A stretch of 64,000 nt of DNA. Origin: Legionella israelensis (lineage in GTDB: Bacteria; Pseudomonadota; Gammaproteobacteria; Legionellales; Legionellaceae). Under the pieces are notes generated by a model. That model made no database searches and was not told the origin of the DNA. It was given only the letters and a program-made list of their open reading frames with translations. Within the stretch, counting starts at the first letter, position 1; each line of letters starts with the position of its first letter. Position numbers and translations under genes: made by a program. Shown piece after piece: positions 55,545-64,000 of this stretch. The DNA lies in assembly GCF_004571175.1 (NCBI RefSeq), contig NZ_CP038273.1:2480001-2544000 (forward strand), read 5' to 3'.

Positions 55545-55596
55545 ACAAATAGTCATTTTTATTATAGCATAAAAAAACGCTACAAATAGTCATTTT
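55545..55596 (-). promoter_or_regulatory. abiE promoter with two direct-repeat operators
   Basis: ACAAATAGTCATTTT occurs at 55545-55559 and 55582-55596 (37 bases apart). On the minus strand a TGC-TATAAT extended -10 (55566-55561) lies between them. The arrangement suggests cooperative antitoxin binding around the promoter. Confidence 0.6.
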
Positions 55597-55767
55597 CATA
55601 AAAATAGAGTGACTTCCTCTGCTAAGAATGGATAGAATGTCAAAATTACTCGTGCGTGAGATTTGCGTGTTTGAGTAAGACACTGTTGTACATTGTACGA
55701 CATTTGTAGTGGTATCCCGTGACAAATTATTACTTTAAAATCAACGGGTTACTTTATAGGATGAGGG

Positions 55768-55812
55768 CTCATAATCCGTTGGTCCTAGGTTCGAGTCCTA
55801 GTGGGCCCACCA
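55768..55812 (+). tRNA. tRNA-Met(CAT) 3' half only, probable island attachment site
   Basis: CTCATAA anticodon loop, CCGTT half-stem, variable loop, T-arm CTAGG-TTCGAGT-CCTAG and acceptor end GGGCCC-ACCA are present. The 5' half is missing: upstream bases lack a D-arm (no AGCTCAG) and do not pair with the acceptor. Such 3' ends are left when an integrase inserts in a tRNA gene. Confidence 0.65.
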
Positions 55813-56060
55813 ATTTAAGCCTTTAAAATCAGTAGGTTGCAAATTTCATCTCTAAATCCCTGAAATCCATTGTGGGGATTTTGTGGGGATTAACTCACGA
55901 AAAACTCCCACACATTTTCCTCTTAACAACGCAACCACTTGTTTTATATGGTTTTTAAATCTAGAACCAATGGACTATTGGTCCTCTGCTTGTCTTTGAC
56001 AAGTTTTTGATTCTTGTTGCCAAAAATAGTTTTAACAAACTTCTTTTTTATCAAGCATAC

Positions 56061-56531
56061 TTATTTAAATTGATTCAAGGGTAACGAAGATTGGTCTACG
56101 ATGCTTCTCAAGACAAAGCTTGAGTGGATATTTCTTACGCCTTCAATCTGCGTCAGTTTGTTAAGTAAAAATTCTTGATAGTCATTTAAGCTTGAAACAA
56201 CTACCTTAAGCATATAGTCTTGTGCTTGACCAGCAATTAAATGGCATTGAACAACTTCCGGGAAGGTTTTAATAATTCCTTCAAAACTGGTCATAATCTT
56301 ATGATCATGGCTGCTTAGTCCAACGGAAACCATGATGGTTAACTCAAGCCCAAGTTTTTTGGGATTGAGCAAAGCAACATACCTGTCAATATAACCATTG
56401 TCTTCTAATTGTTTCACTCGTCTTAAACACGGCGAAGGAGAGAGCGAAACCATATCTGCTAGCTCTTGGTTACTAATTTTACTATTTTGTTGTAGCAATT
56501 CTAATATATGTTTATCGATTCGATCCATCAT
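56061..56531 (-). CDS. Lrp/AsnC-family regulator
   Basis: 156 residues from the ATG at 56531; a TTG nine bases before it is less likely. Helix-turn-helix: DRIDKHILELLQQNSKISNQ, ELADMVSLSPSPCLRRVKQL. Then a RAM/ligand domain (YVALLNPKKLGLELTIMVSV). Divergent from the ilvE-leu operon, which it may control in response to leucine. About 180 AT-rich bases lie between them. Confidence 0.88.
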   Translation of the reverse strand: MMDRIDKHILELLQQNSKISNQELADMVSLSPSPCLRRVKQLEDNGYIDRYVALLNPKKLGLELTIMVSVGLSSHDHKIMTSFEGIIKTFPEVVQCHLIAGQAQDYMLKVVVSSLNDYQEFLLNKLTQIEGVRNIHSSFVLRSIVDQSSLPLNQFK

Positions 56532-56711
56532 GCTCACCAAAATATACCAATATAAAAACCTTCATTAAAATAATATACCACATATAATATATTTTAGAGA
56601 TACTTTATGCCAATTCAAGTCCATTTCATGAAATATTAGCAATCATATTCCAATCACTTTTTGATATTATATTAACCATAGAAGATTTAACATGACTTTT
56701 ATGGAAATAAT

Positions 56712-57638
56712 ATGAACACATCAGGCTTTATTTGGAAAAATGGTACTTTTATTCCGTGGCAAAACGCTCAAACGCATGTTCTAACCCATGGGCTCCATTA
56801 TGGTTCCGCGGTATTTGAAGGCATACGTTGCTACCAAACATCAACCGGATCAGCTGTTTTTAAATTGCGAGAACATATCGAACGTTTTTTTTATTCTGCA
56901 AAACAACTTGGTATGAAAATTCCATATAGTATCGAAGAAATATGCCAAGCTGTCATCACTACACTACAAAAAAACCATTGTGATGAGGCCTATATTCGTC
57001 CGTTAGCATATTATGGTTATGGAAGTATGAAAGTCACCCCTACGTCTGATTTACCCGTGGATATCATCATTGCCTGCTGGCCTTGGGGGGATTATTTGCC
57101 TGTACAGGCCGTTGATATTGCCACCAGTCCTTTTATTCGGATACACCCTAAATCAACCATCGCTGATGCCAAAATTAGTGGTCATTACATTAACAGCATT
57201 TTAGCCGGCTTAGCCATAAAAAATACTCAATATCATGAAGCTCTGCTTTTAGATGTGGAGGGGTATGTGGCAGAAGGAAGTGCTGAAAATATATTTATTG
57301 TAAAAGACAGAAAAATAATCACAACCCCAACAGGGACTATTTTAAAAGGGATTACACGAGACACGATTATAGACATTGCCAATCAGAATGGCTTTTCTAT
57401 CAAGGAACGACGTTTCAAAATTGATGAAATTTACACAGCAGATGAAGCATTTTTTTGTGGAACCGCAGTTGAAGTTACGGCAATCCGATCTTTAGATGAC
57501 CGGTACATTGCGGACGGGAAAATTGGACCCATTACAGAGAAAATTAAACGAATTTACAATCAAATAGTTCATGGCGAAAGAAAGGAATTTGATGCTGCCT
57601 TAACTTTTATCAGTCCTCAAAAAGAGGTGGTAGCATGA
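56712..57638 (+). CDS. ilvE: Branched-chain-amino-acid aminotransferase
   Basis: 308 residues of fold-type IV PLP aminotransferase. THGLHYGSAVFEGIRCYQT starts the family signature, the PLP Lys is about residue 154 in ADAKISGHYIN, and EGYVAEGSAENIFIVK and ITRDTIIDIA complete it. It transfers nitrogen to the keto acids of Val, Ile and Leu. The last bases overlap leuA (ATGA). First gene of the leucine operon. Confidence 0.93.
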   Translation: MNTSGFIWKNGTFIPWQNAQTHVLTHGLHYGSAVFEGIRCYQTSTGSAVFKLREHIERFFYSAKQLGMKIPYSIEEICQAVITTLQKNHCDEAYIRPLAYYGYGSMKVTPTSDLPVDIIIACWPWGDYLPVQAVDIATSPFIRIHPKSTIADAKISGHYINSILAGLAIKNTQYHEALLLDVEGYVAEGSAENIFIVKDRKIITTPTGTILKGITRDTIIDIANQNGFSIKERRFKIDEIYTADEAFFCGTAVEVTAIRSLDDRYIADGKIGPITEKIKRIYNQIVHGERKEFDAALTFISPQKEVVA

Positions 57639-59245
57639 AAAAGAAAGAACGAATATACATTTTTGATACAACATTGAGAGATGGGCAACAATCTCCCGGT
57701 GCGGGTATGTCCTTTGAAGATAACATCAAATACACAGAATATGCGGATGCACTTGGTATTGATGTATTAGAAGCCGGTTTTCCTGCAGCCAGTCAATATG
57801 ACTTTGAGATCGTACAAAGTATTGCAAAACATATGGCACAAAGAAAATCAAACATGACCATTGCTGCATTATGCCAACTTCGGGAAGAGCAAATCATTCG
57901 TACGATGAAGGCACTAGAGCCAAGTTTAGTCCTAAATAAAGCGAGACTGCACACCTATGTGCCTGTCGACCCCAACTTAATGCGGGCATCTTTGGGCAAA
58001 TCAAATTCAAATTGTTTGCAGATAATAGAAAATATTTATCGTTATATAAGCTTGGCAACATCGAACGGATTTGAAGTGGAGTTTAGCGCCGAGGGCTATT
58101 CTCGAATGCAAGGCAATTTCGACTTTACCACCGATGCGATAAGAGCAGCGGTAAGTGCTGGTGCTACGGTTATTAACTGCCCAGATACAATTGGCGGTGC
58201 TTCACGTTGGCAGAAAGATTATTTTGTTTGGAACATGAATAAACATGCTGACATTATAAAAAAAGAATTCCCACAACAAGAAGTGACTTGGTCAGCTCAT
58301 TGTCATAATGATTTTGGTTTGTCCTTAGATAATAGCATCAATGCGATTGTACATGGGCCGGCCAGGCAAATTGAAGGATGTATGAACGGTGTTGGTGAGC
58401 GAGCGGGTAATGCTGCATTGGAGCAATGCATCATGCTCATTGACCAATTTGGTCGTGACATGCATTCAGATCATGAATTTTACACGGACATTAACTTGCA
58501 AAAATTAAGTGAAATTTCAGATTTTATTGCACAAAAAATGTTAAGCAGGCAGCCTCACTGGCCAATTACCGGCCAAAATGCGGCCCGACATAGTTCCGGT
58601 GGGCATACAAATGCTATTTTAAAAAACCCACTCGCCTATCAACCATTTGATCCTAAGCAAATAGGCCAGGAAGTAAGCTTCATCTTTGGACCTTTAAGTG
58701 GCGGTAATCATGCAAAACACATTATTGAGAAAAACGGCTATCGCTGCGAAACCAATGAGAAAGTGTCTATTGCGCAAGGTATAAAGGATAAGTATCCAAA
58801 CAGGCGAAAAGGCATTACCGATGAAGAGGTAATTAAAGGATATAAATTCATCAAATCCCCTATCAAGCTTGAAGGAATTGAGTATTCAAAAAATGAGTCA
58901 GGCCATATGACGTTGAAAATACATGGAACGTTTTTTTCTAAAAACGGTATTGTCATTAAAAATATCAGTGAGAACTCTGCCTTAGCAGCATTGGATAAGG
59001 CGGTAAAGGCCTATTTTCCACTGATAGAAATAACAGATTATCGGTCAAACTCCTGCGCAGGGAACGATGTCAATGCAAAATGTATGTCCACGGTCATCGT
59101 GTCGATTGCAGGCCAGGATAATTTCATTGGTAAAGCCATTGATTCCGATATTCATATATCAGCGCTTAAAGCCTATATAGATGCAGTTAATCAAGCCTAT
59201 GTTGAAGCAAATTATCAAGTTTTTGAGGAAGTAAGATATGGCTAA
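57635..59245 (+). CDS. leuA: 2-Isopropylmalate synthase
   Basis: 536 residues. TIM-barrel catalytic part: FDTTLRDGQQSPGAGMSFED at the start, VEFSAEGYSRM and WSAHCHNDFGLSLDNS for the metal His residues, NGVGERAGNAALE. The C-terminal part (about 400-530: LEGIEYSKNESGHMTL, ALDKAVKAYFPLIEITDYR) is the leucine-feedback domain. Starts four bases before the ilvE end and overlaps leuC by eight. It makes 2-isopropylmalate from ketoisovalerate and acetyl-CoA. Confidence 0.95.
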   Translation: MKKKERIYIFDTTLRDGQQSPGAGMSFEDNIKYTEYADALGIDVLEAGFPAASQYDFEIVQSIAKHMAQRKSNMTIAALCQLREEQIIRTMKALEPSLVLNKARLHTYVPVDPNLMRASLGKSNSNCLQIIENIYRYISLATSNGFEVEFSAEGYSRMQGNFDFTTDAIRAAVSAGATVINCPDTIGGASRWQKDYFVWNMNKHADIIKKEFPQQEVTWSAHCHNDFGLSLDNSINAIVHGPARQIEGCMNGVGERAGNAALEQCIMLIDQFGRDMHSDHEFYTDINLQKLSEISDFIAQKMLSRQPHWPITGQNAARHSSGGHTNAILKNPLAYQPFDPKQIGQEVSFIFGPLSGGNHAKHIIEKNGYRCETNEKVSIAQGIKDKYPNRRKGITDEEVIKGYKFIKSPIKLEGIEYSKNESGHMTLKIHGTFFSKNGIVIKNISENSALAALDKAVKAYFPLIEITDYRSNSCAGNDVNAKCMSTVIVSIAGQDNFIGKAIDSDIHISALKAYIDAVNQAYVEANYQVFEEVRYG

Positions 59246-60608
59246 GAATATTATTGAAAAAATATGGGACAATCATGTGATTATGCAAAAAAAATCTCAC
59301 CCTTGCGTCTTTGCAATTGATAAAATGCTAATTCATGAAGTGACTTCAGCACAGGCATTTGATGAGTTACGAAAGCGCGGCCTTAATGTCCGTTATCCTG
59401 AACGCATCATTGCAACGATTGATCATAGTATTCCGACATCCAACAATCGACAAATTATCAATGACCTAAATGCCAGGATTCAAGTTGAGACTTTAAGAAA
59501 GAATGTCAAAGAATTTGGTATCAAGCTCTTTGATTTTGATAGCAATCATCAAGGCATTGTCCATGTGATTGGCCCTGAATTGGGTTTTACCTTGCCGGGA
59601 GAAACCATTGTTTGTGGTGATTCACATACATCAACCCATGGGGCATTTGGCGCATTAGCATTTGGTATTGGTACCTCTGAAGTAGCCCATGTATTAGCAA
59701 CCGGTGCCATTTTGCAAAACAAACCAAAAACAATGTTGATCACGTTCCAAGGACAGCCGGATAAATCCGTTACAGCTAAAGATATTATATTGAAATTAAT
59801 AGCCACTATTGGTGTTGCTGGGGCTAAAGGACATATCATCGAGTATAAAGGGGAAGTGATTAATTCTATGTCAATGGAAGCCAGGATGACATTGTGTAAT
59901 ATGTCCATCGAATGTGGTGCTCGAGCGGGGTTAATTGCCCCTGATGAAGTCACATTCCAATATTTAAAAGGTCGTCGTTATAGTCCTAAAGGTCAAAACT
60001 GGCAGTCAGGCCTAAAATTTTGGAAAGAACTAAAAAGTGATCCAGGTTGCCAATACGACAAACAAATTAACATTGATATCAATAAATTAAGACCGATGGT
60101 TACCTGGGGAATTAATCCGGAACAAGCCGTTAGCATTGATGAGTGTATCCCCAAATTATCTGGTACCGAGCAAGCTTATGCCTATACCAAATTAAATCCT
60201 GGCAACTATCTTCGCAATATATCAATCGATTGGGCTTTTATTGGCAGTTGCACCAATGGGCGGATTGAAGATTTACGATTGGCTGCAAAGATTCTTAAAG
60301 GGAAGAAAATATCAAAACATGTGAGCATGTATGTCGTGCCTGGCTCTGAGCAGGTCTATCACCAAGCTATCAAAGAAAATCTAGACAAAATTTTTACAGA
60401 TGCTGGCGCTGAATTTCGTATGCCTGGATGCTCATTATGTCTGGCAATGAACGAAGATAAAATTCCTCCGGGCGCACGTTGTATCAGTTCTTCAAATCGC
60501 AATTTTATTGGAAGACAAGGAACTGGCAGCATTACCCATCTGGCATCACCTGCCACTGTCGCAGCCAGCGCCATCAAAGGCTCTTTTTGTTCAGCTGAGG
60601 AGATATAA
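59238..60608 (+). CDS. leuC: 3-Isopropylmalate dehydratase, large subunit
   Basis: 456 residues of the aconitase family. VCGDSHTSTHGAFGALAFG and AFIGSCTNGRIEDLRLAA hold conserved residues; the [4Fe-4S] Cys ligands are in SCTNG and MPGCSLCLAMN. Overlaps leuA by eight bases and is followed by leuD after two. Isomerises 2- to 3-isopropylmalate with LeuD. Confidence 0.95.
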   Translation: MAKNIIEKIWDNHVIMQKKSHPCVFAIDKMLIHEVTSAQAFDELRKRGLNVRYPERIIATIDHSIPTSNNRQIINDLNARIQVETLRKNVKEFGIKLFDFDSNHQGIVHVIGPELGFTLPGETIVCGDSHTSTHGAFGALAFGIGTSEVAHVLATGAILQNKPKTMLITFQGQPDKSVTAKDIILKLIATIGVAGAKGHIIEYKGEVINSMSMEARMTLCNMSIECGARAGLIAPDEVTFQYLKGRRYSPKGQNWQSGLKFWKELKSDPGCQYDKQINIDINKLRPMVTWGINPEQAVSIDECIPKLSGTEQAYAYTKLNPGNYLRNISIDWAFIGSCTNGRIEDLRLAAKILKGKKISKHVSMYVVPGSEQVYHQAIKENLDKIFTDAGAEFRMPGCSLCLAMNEDKIPPGARCISSSNRNFIGRQGTGSITHLASPATVAASAIKGSFCSAEEI

Positions 60609-60610
60609 AA

Positions 60611-61150
60611 ATGCAGCCATTTACAAACATCGTTAGTCAAGCCATCCCGCTTGATATGGATAATGTTGACACTGATATGATTATACCAGCACAGTTTTTA
60701 ACAAAAATTGATAAAAATGGCTATGGTAATCATTTGTTCCAAAGACTTTGTGAACAGGATCCTGATTTCATTTGGAATAATCCTAGCTATAAAAATGCTG
60801 AAATTCTAGTAACAAAAACAAATTTTGGCTGTGGCTCCTCAAGAGAACATGCTGTATGGGCATTAATGCAAGCAGGCATTCGCGTTGTGATAGCAAAATC
60901 TTATTCAGATATCTTTTATAACAATGCTGCAAAAAACGGACTGCTACTAATTAGCCTAGAGTCTTCAATGATTGAGTCTATGATAAAAAACGTGAAAAAA
61001 AATGCGCCTATCCTAACGGTTGATTTAGACCATCAAGCTATCACGATATTGAATGAAGATAGCTATCATTTTGAATTTGACTCTTTTCATAAAGAATGTT
61101 TTTTAAAAGGTCACGATGAACTTGATTATTTGTTGGAGGTAACCAGATGA
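60611..61150 (+). CDS. leuD: 3-Isopropylmalate dehydratase, small subunit
   Basis: 179 residues, shorter than many LeuD proteins (about 200). Family marks: PLDMDNVDTDMIIPAQFL and TNFGCGSSREHAVWALMQAG, then GIRVVIAKSYSDIFYNNAAK. Overlaps leuB by four bases (ATGA). Swivelling domain that completes the LeuC active site. Confidence 0.94.
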   Translation: MQPFTNIVSQAIPLDMDNVDTDMIIPAQFLTKIDKNGYGNHLFQRLCEQDPDFIWNNPSYKNAEILVTKTNFGCGSSREHAVWALMQAGIRVVIAKSYSDIFYNNAAKNGLLLISLESSMIESMIKNVKKNAPILTVDLDHQAITILNEDSYHFEFDSFHKECFLKGHDELDYLLEVTR

Positions 61151-62235
61151 CAAAAAGAATTGCAGTCTTGCCGGGTGATGGCATTGGTCCCGAGGTCATG
61201 CAACAAGCTTTAAGGGTTTTAAATTGTGTAGCTGACAAATTTGAACACCAGTTTGACTATTTTGAAGGCAAAATAGGCGGACAGGCCTTTGACCTTTACC
61301 AATCTCACTTACCGGAGGAAACACTGGATATTTGCCAGTCAGCTGATGCCATATTGTTTGGCTCAGTGGGAGGCCCAATTAACCAACAGCATCTAGACAA
61401 ATGGCAACATTGTGAAGTGAATAGCATATTGAAATTAAGAAAACACTTTAATTTGTCTATTAATATTCGTCCAATCTCAGTATTTCCTGAATTAGCGGAA
61501 TGTAGTCCACTGCAAAAAAATAAAATAAAGAATGGAATCAATTTTATCATTTTTCGAGAGTTAACGGGAGGCATCTATTTTGGTGAGCACCAACAACAGA
61601 AGAAAAATAATATTCGAACAGCTTCAGATAGTTGCATTTATGATGAAACGCAAGTGAAGACAATCGCCCATTCGGCTTTTCAGGCAGCTATGAATCGAAA
61701 TAAAAAAATTTGTTCAGTAGACAAAGCTAACGTATTAGCAACCTCTAAGTTATGGCGTGAAGTAGTGAATGAAGTGGCCTGTTACTATCCAGAGGTGGAA
61801 TTAACTCACATGCTTGTTGATAATTGTGCAATGCAAATGATACTTAACCCCCGGCAATTCGATGTGATTGTCACAGAAAATATGTTTGGGGATATTATTT
61901 CAGATTTAGCAGCCGCATTACCAGGATCCATAGGCCTAATCCCTTCTGCCAGCATGAATGCAGATGGATTGGGGCTTTATGAGCCATCCGGTGGGTCAGC
62001 GCCAGAAATTGCCGGTAAAGGCATTGCCAATCCATGTGCTCAGATACTGTCTGCTGCAATGATGTTACGGCATTCATTCGAAATGCATAAAGAGGCAAAT
62101 CTTATTGAAGAAGCCATCAATGCAACCTTTGCCAGGGGGATGATTACTGTAGACTTGACTAGCGATGAAACCAAAGCAAAACGTACCAGTCAATTTACTG
62201 ATTTTATTATCGACTATATTGAGAAAGCTGATTAG
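61147..62235 (+). CDS. leuB: 3-Isopropylmalate dehydrogenase
   Basis: 362 residues of the isocitrate/isopropylmalate dehydrogenase family. AVLPGDGIGPEVMQQALRVL at the start, RELTGGIYFGEH, SVDKANVLATSKLWREVV, and the NAD/substrate signature ENMFGDIISDLAAALPGSIG. Last enzyme of the leu operon; oxidises 3-isopropylmalate to ketoisocaproate, which IlvE converts to leucine. Confidence 0.95.
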   Translation: MTKRIAVLPGDGIGPEVMQQALRVLNCVADKFEHQFDYFEGKIGGQAFDLYQSHLPEETLDICQSADAILFGSVGGPINQQHLDKWQHCEVNSILKLRKHFNLSINIRPISVFPELAECSPLQKNKIKNGINFIIFRELTGGIYFGEHQQQKKNNIRTASDSCIYDETQVKTIAHSAFQAAMNRNKKICSVDKANVLATSKLWREVVNEVACYYPEVELTHMLVDNCAMQMILNPRQFDVIVTENMFGDIISDLAAALPGSIGLIPSASMNADGLGLYEPSGGSAPEIAGKGIANPCAQILSAAMMLRHSFEMHKEANLIEEAINATFARGMITVDLTSDETKAKRTSQFTDFIIDYIEKAD

Positions 62236-62504
62236 GTAAGGTAGTTATGACTATATATTTTTCAAGTTTCATTTTAATAATTGTAAGTTGGGCCATCATT
62301 GTTATCGTGCCCGGACCAAATTTATTTGCAACTGTATCATCCTCTGCTTCCCATTCGCGTATGGCCGGTATTGCAACATCTATGGGCATTGCTTTTGGAA
62401 CTACCATATGGTGTTTCTTAAGCTTACTCGGCTTGACTGTGACGTGGTTTAATGGATTCGGACACAGCAGTTAAGAGATAATAAGCTTAACTGGAGTAAA
62501 AAAG

Positions 62505-62798
62505 ATGACAATTAGAAGAAAATTTTCACAAGAATTTAAACTTGATGCGATAAGCCTTGTAAAAGATCAAGGTTACAGTCGAGCTGAGGCCTCTCGCAGT
62601 TTATCAATTCATCCCAATATGCTTAGTCGGTGGATAAAAGAACATGAATCAGATCAAGGGAATGCATTCAGGGGTAACGGGAAATTAACGGCTGAACAGC
62701 TTGAGATTCGCCAGCTACGAGAAGAAAACCGTCGGCTGAAGATGGAAAAGGAGATTTTAAAAAAGGCGGCGGCCTTCTTTGCTCAGGAAACGAAGTGA
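62505..62798 (+). CDS. IS3-family OrfA
   Basis: 97 residues. Helix-turn-helix FSQEFKLDAISLVKDQGYSR, ASRSLSIHPNMLSRWIKEHE, then a coil LREENRRLKMEKEILKKAAA. Intact. A slippery A_AAA_AAG at 62759-62765 in frame (TTA AAA AAG) should allow a -1 shift into orfB. Confidence 0.9.
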   Translation: MTIRRKFSQEFKLDAISLVKDQGYSRAEASRSLSIHPNMLSRWIKEHESDQGNAFRGNGKLTAEQLEIRQLREENRRLKMEKEILKKAAAFFAQETK

Positions 62799-63673
62799 AA
62801 TATTCGTTTATCGCCCAACATGAGAAGGTCTGGCCAATAGACAAGATGTGTCTATTACTGGGCGTTTTGCGTTCAGGATATTATCGATACCGTCGAAATC
62901 GACACGGTAAACCGAGCGATCCATTACATCAGGAGATGATTGATTTTGTGAAAGACATCGCGGAGAAAAGTACTTATACATTTGGCAGTAGACGCATGAG
63001 AAAAGCGCTAAATGCTCTAGGATATCCGGTTGGTCGGCGTAAAACTCAGAGCCTGATGAAAGAAGCGGGCGTTATGGTTCGGTACAGAAAAAAATATAAG
63101 ATAACGACCAATAGCAGACATAAAAAACCGGTTTTTGAAAATGTTCTGAGCCGTGATTTTTCGCCCAGTGCGCCAGACCGAGCTTATGTATCGGATATTA
63201 CTTACCTGTCAACACAAGAGGGTTGGTTATATCTGACAGTGGTTATTGATTTGTTCTCCAGGAAAGTTGTTGGCTGGAGTATGAGTTCAAGGATGAAGGC
63301 AGATTTAGTTTGTGATGCCCTGAAAATGGCTTTATGGCAACGTAAACCAAAACCTGGCTTAATTGTGCATTCAGATAGAGGCTCTCAATATGCCAGCAAT
63401 GAGTACCGTAAATTACTCAACGACTGGAAGTGTACTGGCAGCATGAGCAGAAAAGGTGATTGTTGGGATAATGCGGTTGCAGAGAGCTTTTTTGGTAGCT
63501 TGAAGCAAGAACGAGTGCAATGGAAACATTATCAGACGCGTTCTGAGGCACACCGGGATGTATTAAATTACATCACCGTTTTTTATAATGATTTTCGGCT
63601 TCACTCAACAATTGGTTATAAAAGCCCAAATCAATTCGAAAAGGAAATGAGGTTGTTAAAAATGGTTGCTTAA
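62795..63673 (+). CDS. IS3-family OrfB transposase
   Basis: 292 residues from a GTG that overlaps the orfA stop. The integrase core is clear: YVSDITYLSTQEGWLYLTVV, HSDRGSQYASNEYRK and NAVAESFFGSLKQERVQWKH with the Glu. HTH_21 (TFGSRRMRKALNALGYPVGR) precedes it. Intact, of the IS3/IS51-like group. Confidence 0.92.
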   Translation: MKYSFIAQHEKVWPIDKMCLLLGVLRSGYYRYRRNRHGKPSDPLHQEMIDFVKDIAEKSTYTFGSRRMRKALNALGYPVGRRKTQSLMKEAGVMVRYRKKYKITTNSRHKKPVFENVLSRDFSPSAPDRAYVSDITYLSTQEGWLYLTVVIDLFSRKVVGWSMSSRMKADLVCDALKMALWQRKPKPGLIVHSDRGSQYASNEYRKLLNDWKCTGSMSRKGDCWDNAVAESFFGSLKQERVQWKHYQTRSEAHRDVLNYITVFYNDFRLHSTIGYKSPNQFEKEMRLLKMVA

Positions 63674-64000
63674 CTGGTGTGTCGCAATTTGCTTGACCAC
63701 GTCACTGTCATCCTTCATTCAGGCAGCTTTGTTTACGAAATATTGAAATTATTAGGTGGGGCTTATTTAATTTATTTGGGAATAAAAACCATACTCACTC
63801 AAAAAAAAATAATTTCAGATCACCCTCAACCGATAAATCGCTCAACCACCATTATGAAAGCTTTTATTAAGGGCGTTATGATTGATTTGAGTAACCCCAA
63901 GGCCGCAATATATTTTACAAGTCTATTTGCTGTAGGCATGTCAAATAAAGCGTTCCTCTTTTATCTAAAGCTCTCTTTTTAGTGGGGATTAAAATTTGTA

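Larger units (their letters stand above)
62441..63703 (+). mobile_element. IS3-family element with 5-bp target duplication
   Basis: Inverted ends GACGTGGT...GTTAAG of 35 bases align without gaps; ACTGT lies at 62436-62440 and 63704-63708. OrfA and OrfB overlap on the plus strand. Confidence 0.85.
62247..63982 (+). pseudogene. LysE/RhtB-type amino-acid exporter split by IS3
   Basis: Pieces 62247-62440 and 63704-63982 flank an IS3 with a 5-bp repeat ACTGT; joining them gives SLLGLTVILHSGSFVYEIL in frame and 155 residues. TM1 (FILIIVSWAIIVIVPGPNLF) has the family PGPN motif; the second piece has LGGAYLIYLGIKTI and DLSNPKAAIYFTSLF, also typical. It then stops in a T-run (CTCTCTTTTTAG), short of the usual 205-residue length, possibly a second frameshift at the window edge. 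Follows leuB by 11 bases and may have exported leucine or a related amino acid. Confidence 0.82.

Noticed and set aside
55736-55812. Complete tRNA gene
   Set aside because: No D-arm or 5' acceptor strand in the preceding bases; only the 3' half is present.

Overview
This is an AT-rich gammaproteobacterial segment. The most likely source is Legionella or a close relative. That is an inference from the AT-rich coding style, from an effector-like protein with a C-terminal hydrophobic/TGxxLFF block of a kind I associate with Legionella effectors, from a PvcA/PvcB isocyanide locus and from the dense collection of insertion sequences. I could not run a database search, so the species is open.

Layout. 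(1) 1-18535: the window opens inside an IS110 element that has cut a polyketide synthase gene within its KS domain. A hybrid PKS/NRPS line follows: KS'-AT-KR-ACP, KS-KR-ACP, A-PCP-C-A-PCP, KS-ACP, a type II thioesterase, a GNAT acetyltransferase, a secreted M42 aminopeptidase broken by ISAs1, and a frameshifted TauD-type dioxygenase. (2) 18.5-31 kb: small housekeeping genes (COG3650-like protein, metallophosphoesterase, RhlE-type helicase) mixed with wreckage: a hydrolase split by an IS, umuDC remnants, and a roughly 980-residue effector-like gene split by two ISs. (3) 31.2-36.9 kb: a LysR regulator facing pvcA, pvcB, an FAD monooxygenase and an ATP-grasp ligase, a predicted isocyanide pathway. 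(4) 37-42.2 kb: tandem universal stress protein, then a P-type ATPase gene destroyed by IS110 (which itself carries another IS) and by a decayed transposase. (5) 42.2-45.2 kb: complete cytochrome bd oxidase operon cydP-cydA-cydB-cydX, including two very small subunits. (6) 45.3-50.2 kb: remnants, including a YopT-like cysteine protease fragment beside an IS3 and a tyrosine integrase relic cut by IS982. (7) 50.2-54 kb: an NsrR-controlled nitric oxide module (truncated haemoglobin plus ferredoxin-type reductase), then a P450 and a nitroreductase-like protein. (8) 54.1-55.8 kb: an AbiE toxin-antitoxin pair and a lone tRNA-Met 3' half that looks like an island attachment site. (9) 56-64 kb: Lrp regulator and ilvE-leuA-leuC-leuD-leuB, then a LysE-type exporter cut by an IS3.

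Insertions. About twelve IS elements or remnants are present. Five of them, inside four genes or relics, have exact target duplications: 10 bp (ISAs1), 9 bp (21490), 7 bp (IS481), 4 bp (IS3 at 24981) and 8 bp (IS982). The IS nested in IS110 and the last IS3 also have matching 5-bp repeats. Removing an element plus one repeat restores reading frames across the M42 peptidase, the hydrolase, the effector-like gene and the LysE exporter. These genes were therefore intact until recently, and several functions listed here are probably lost in this strain.
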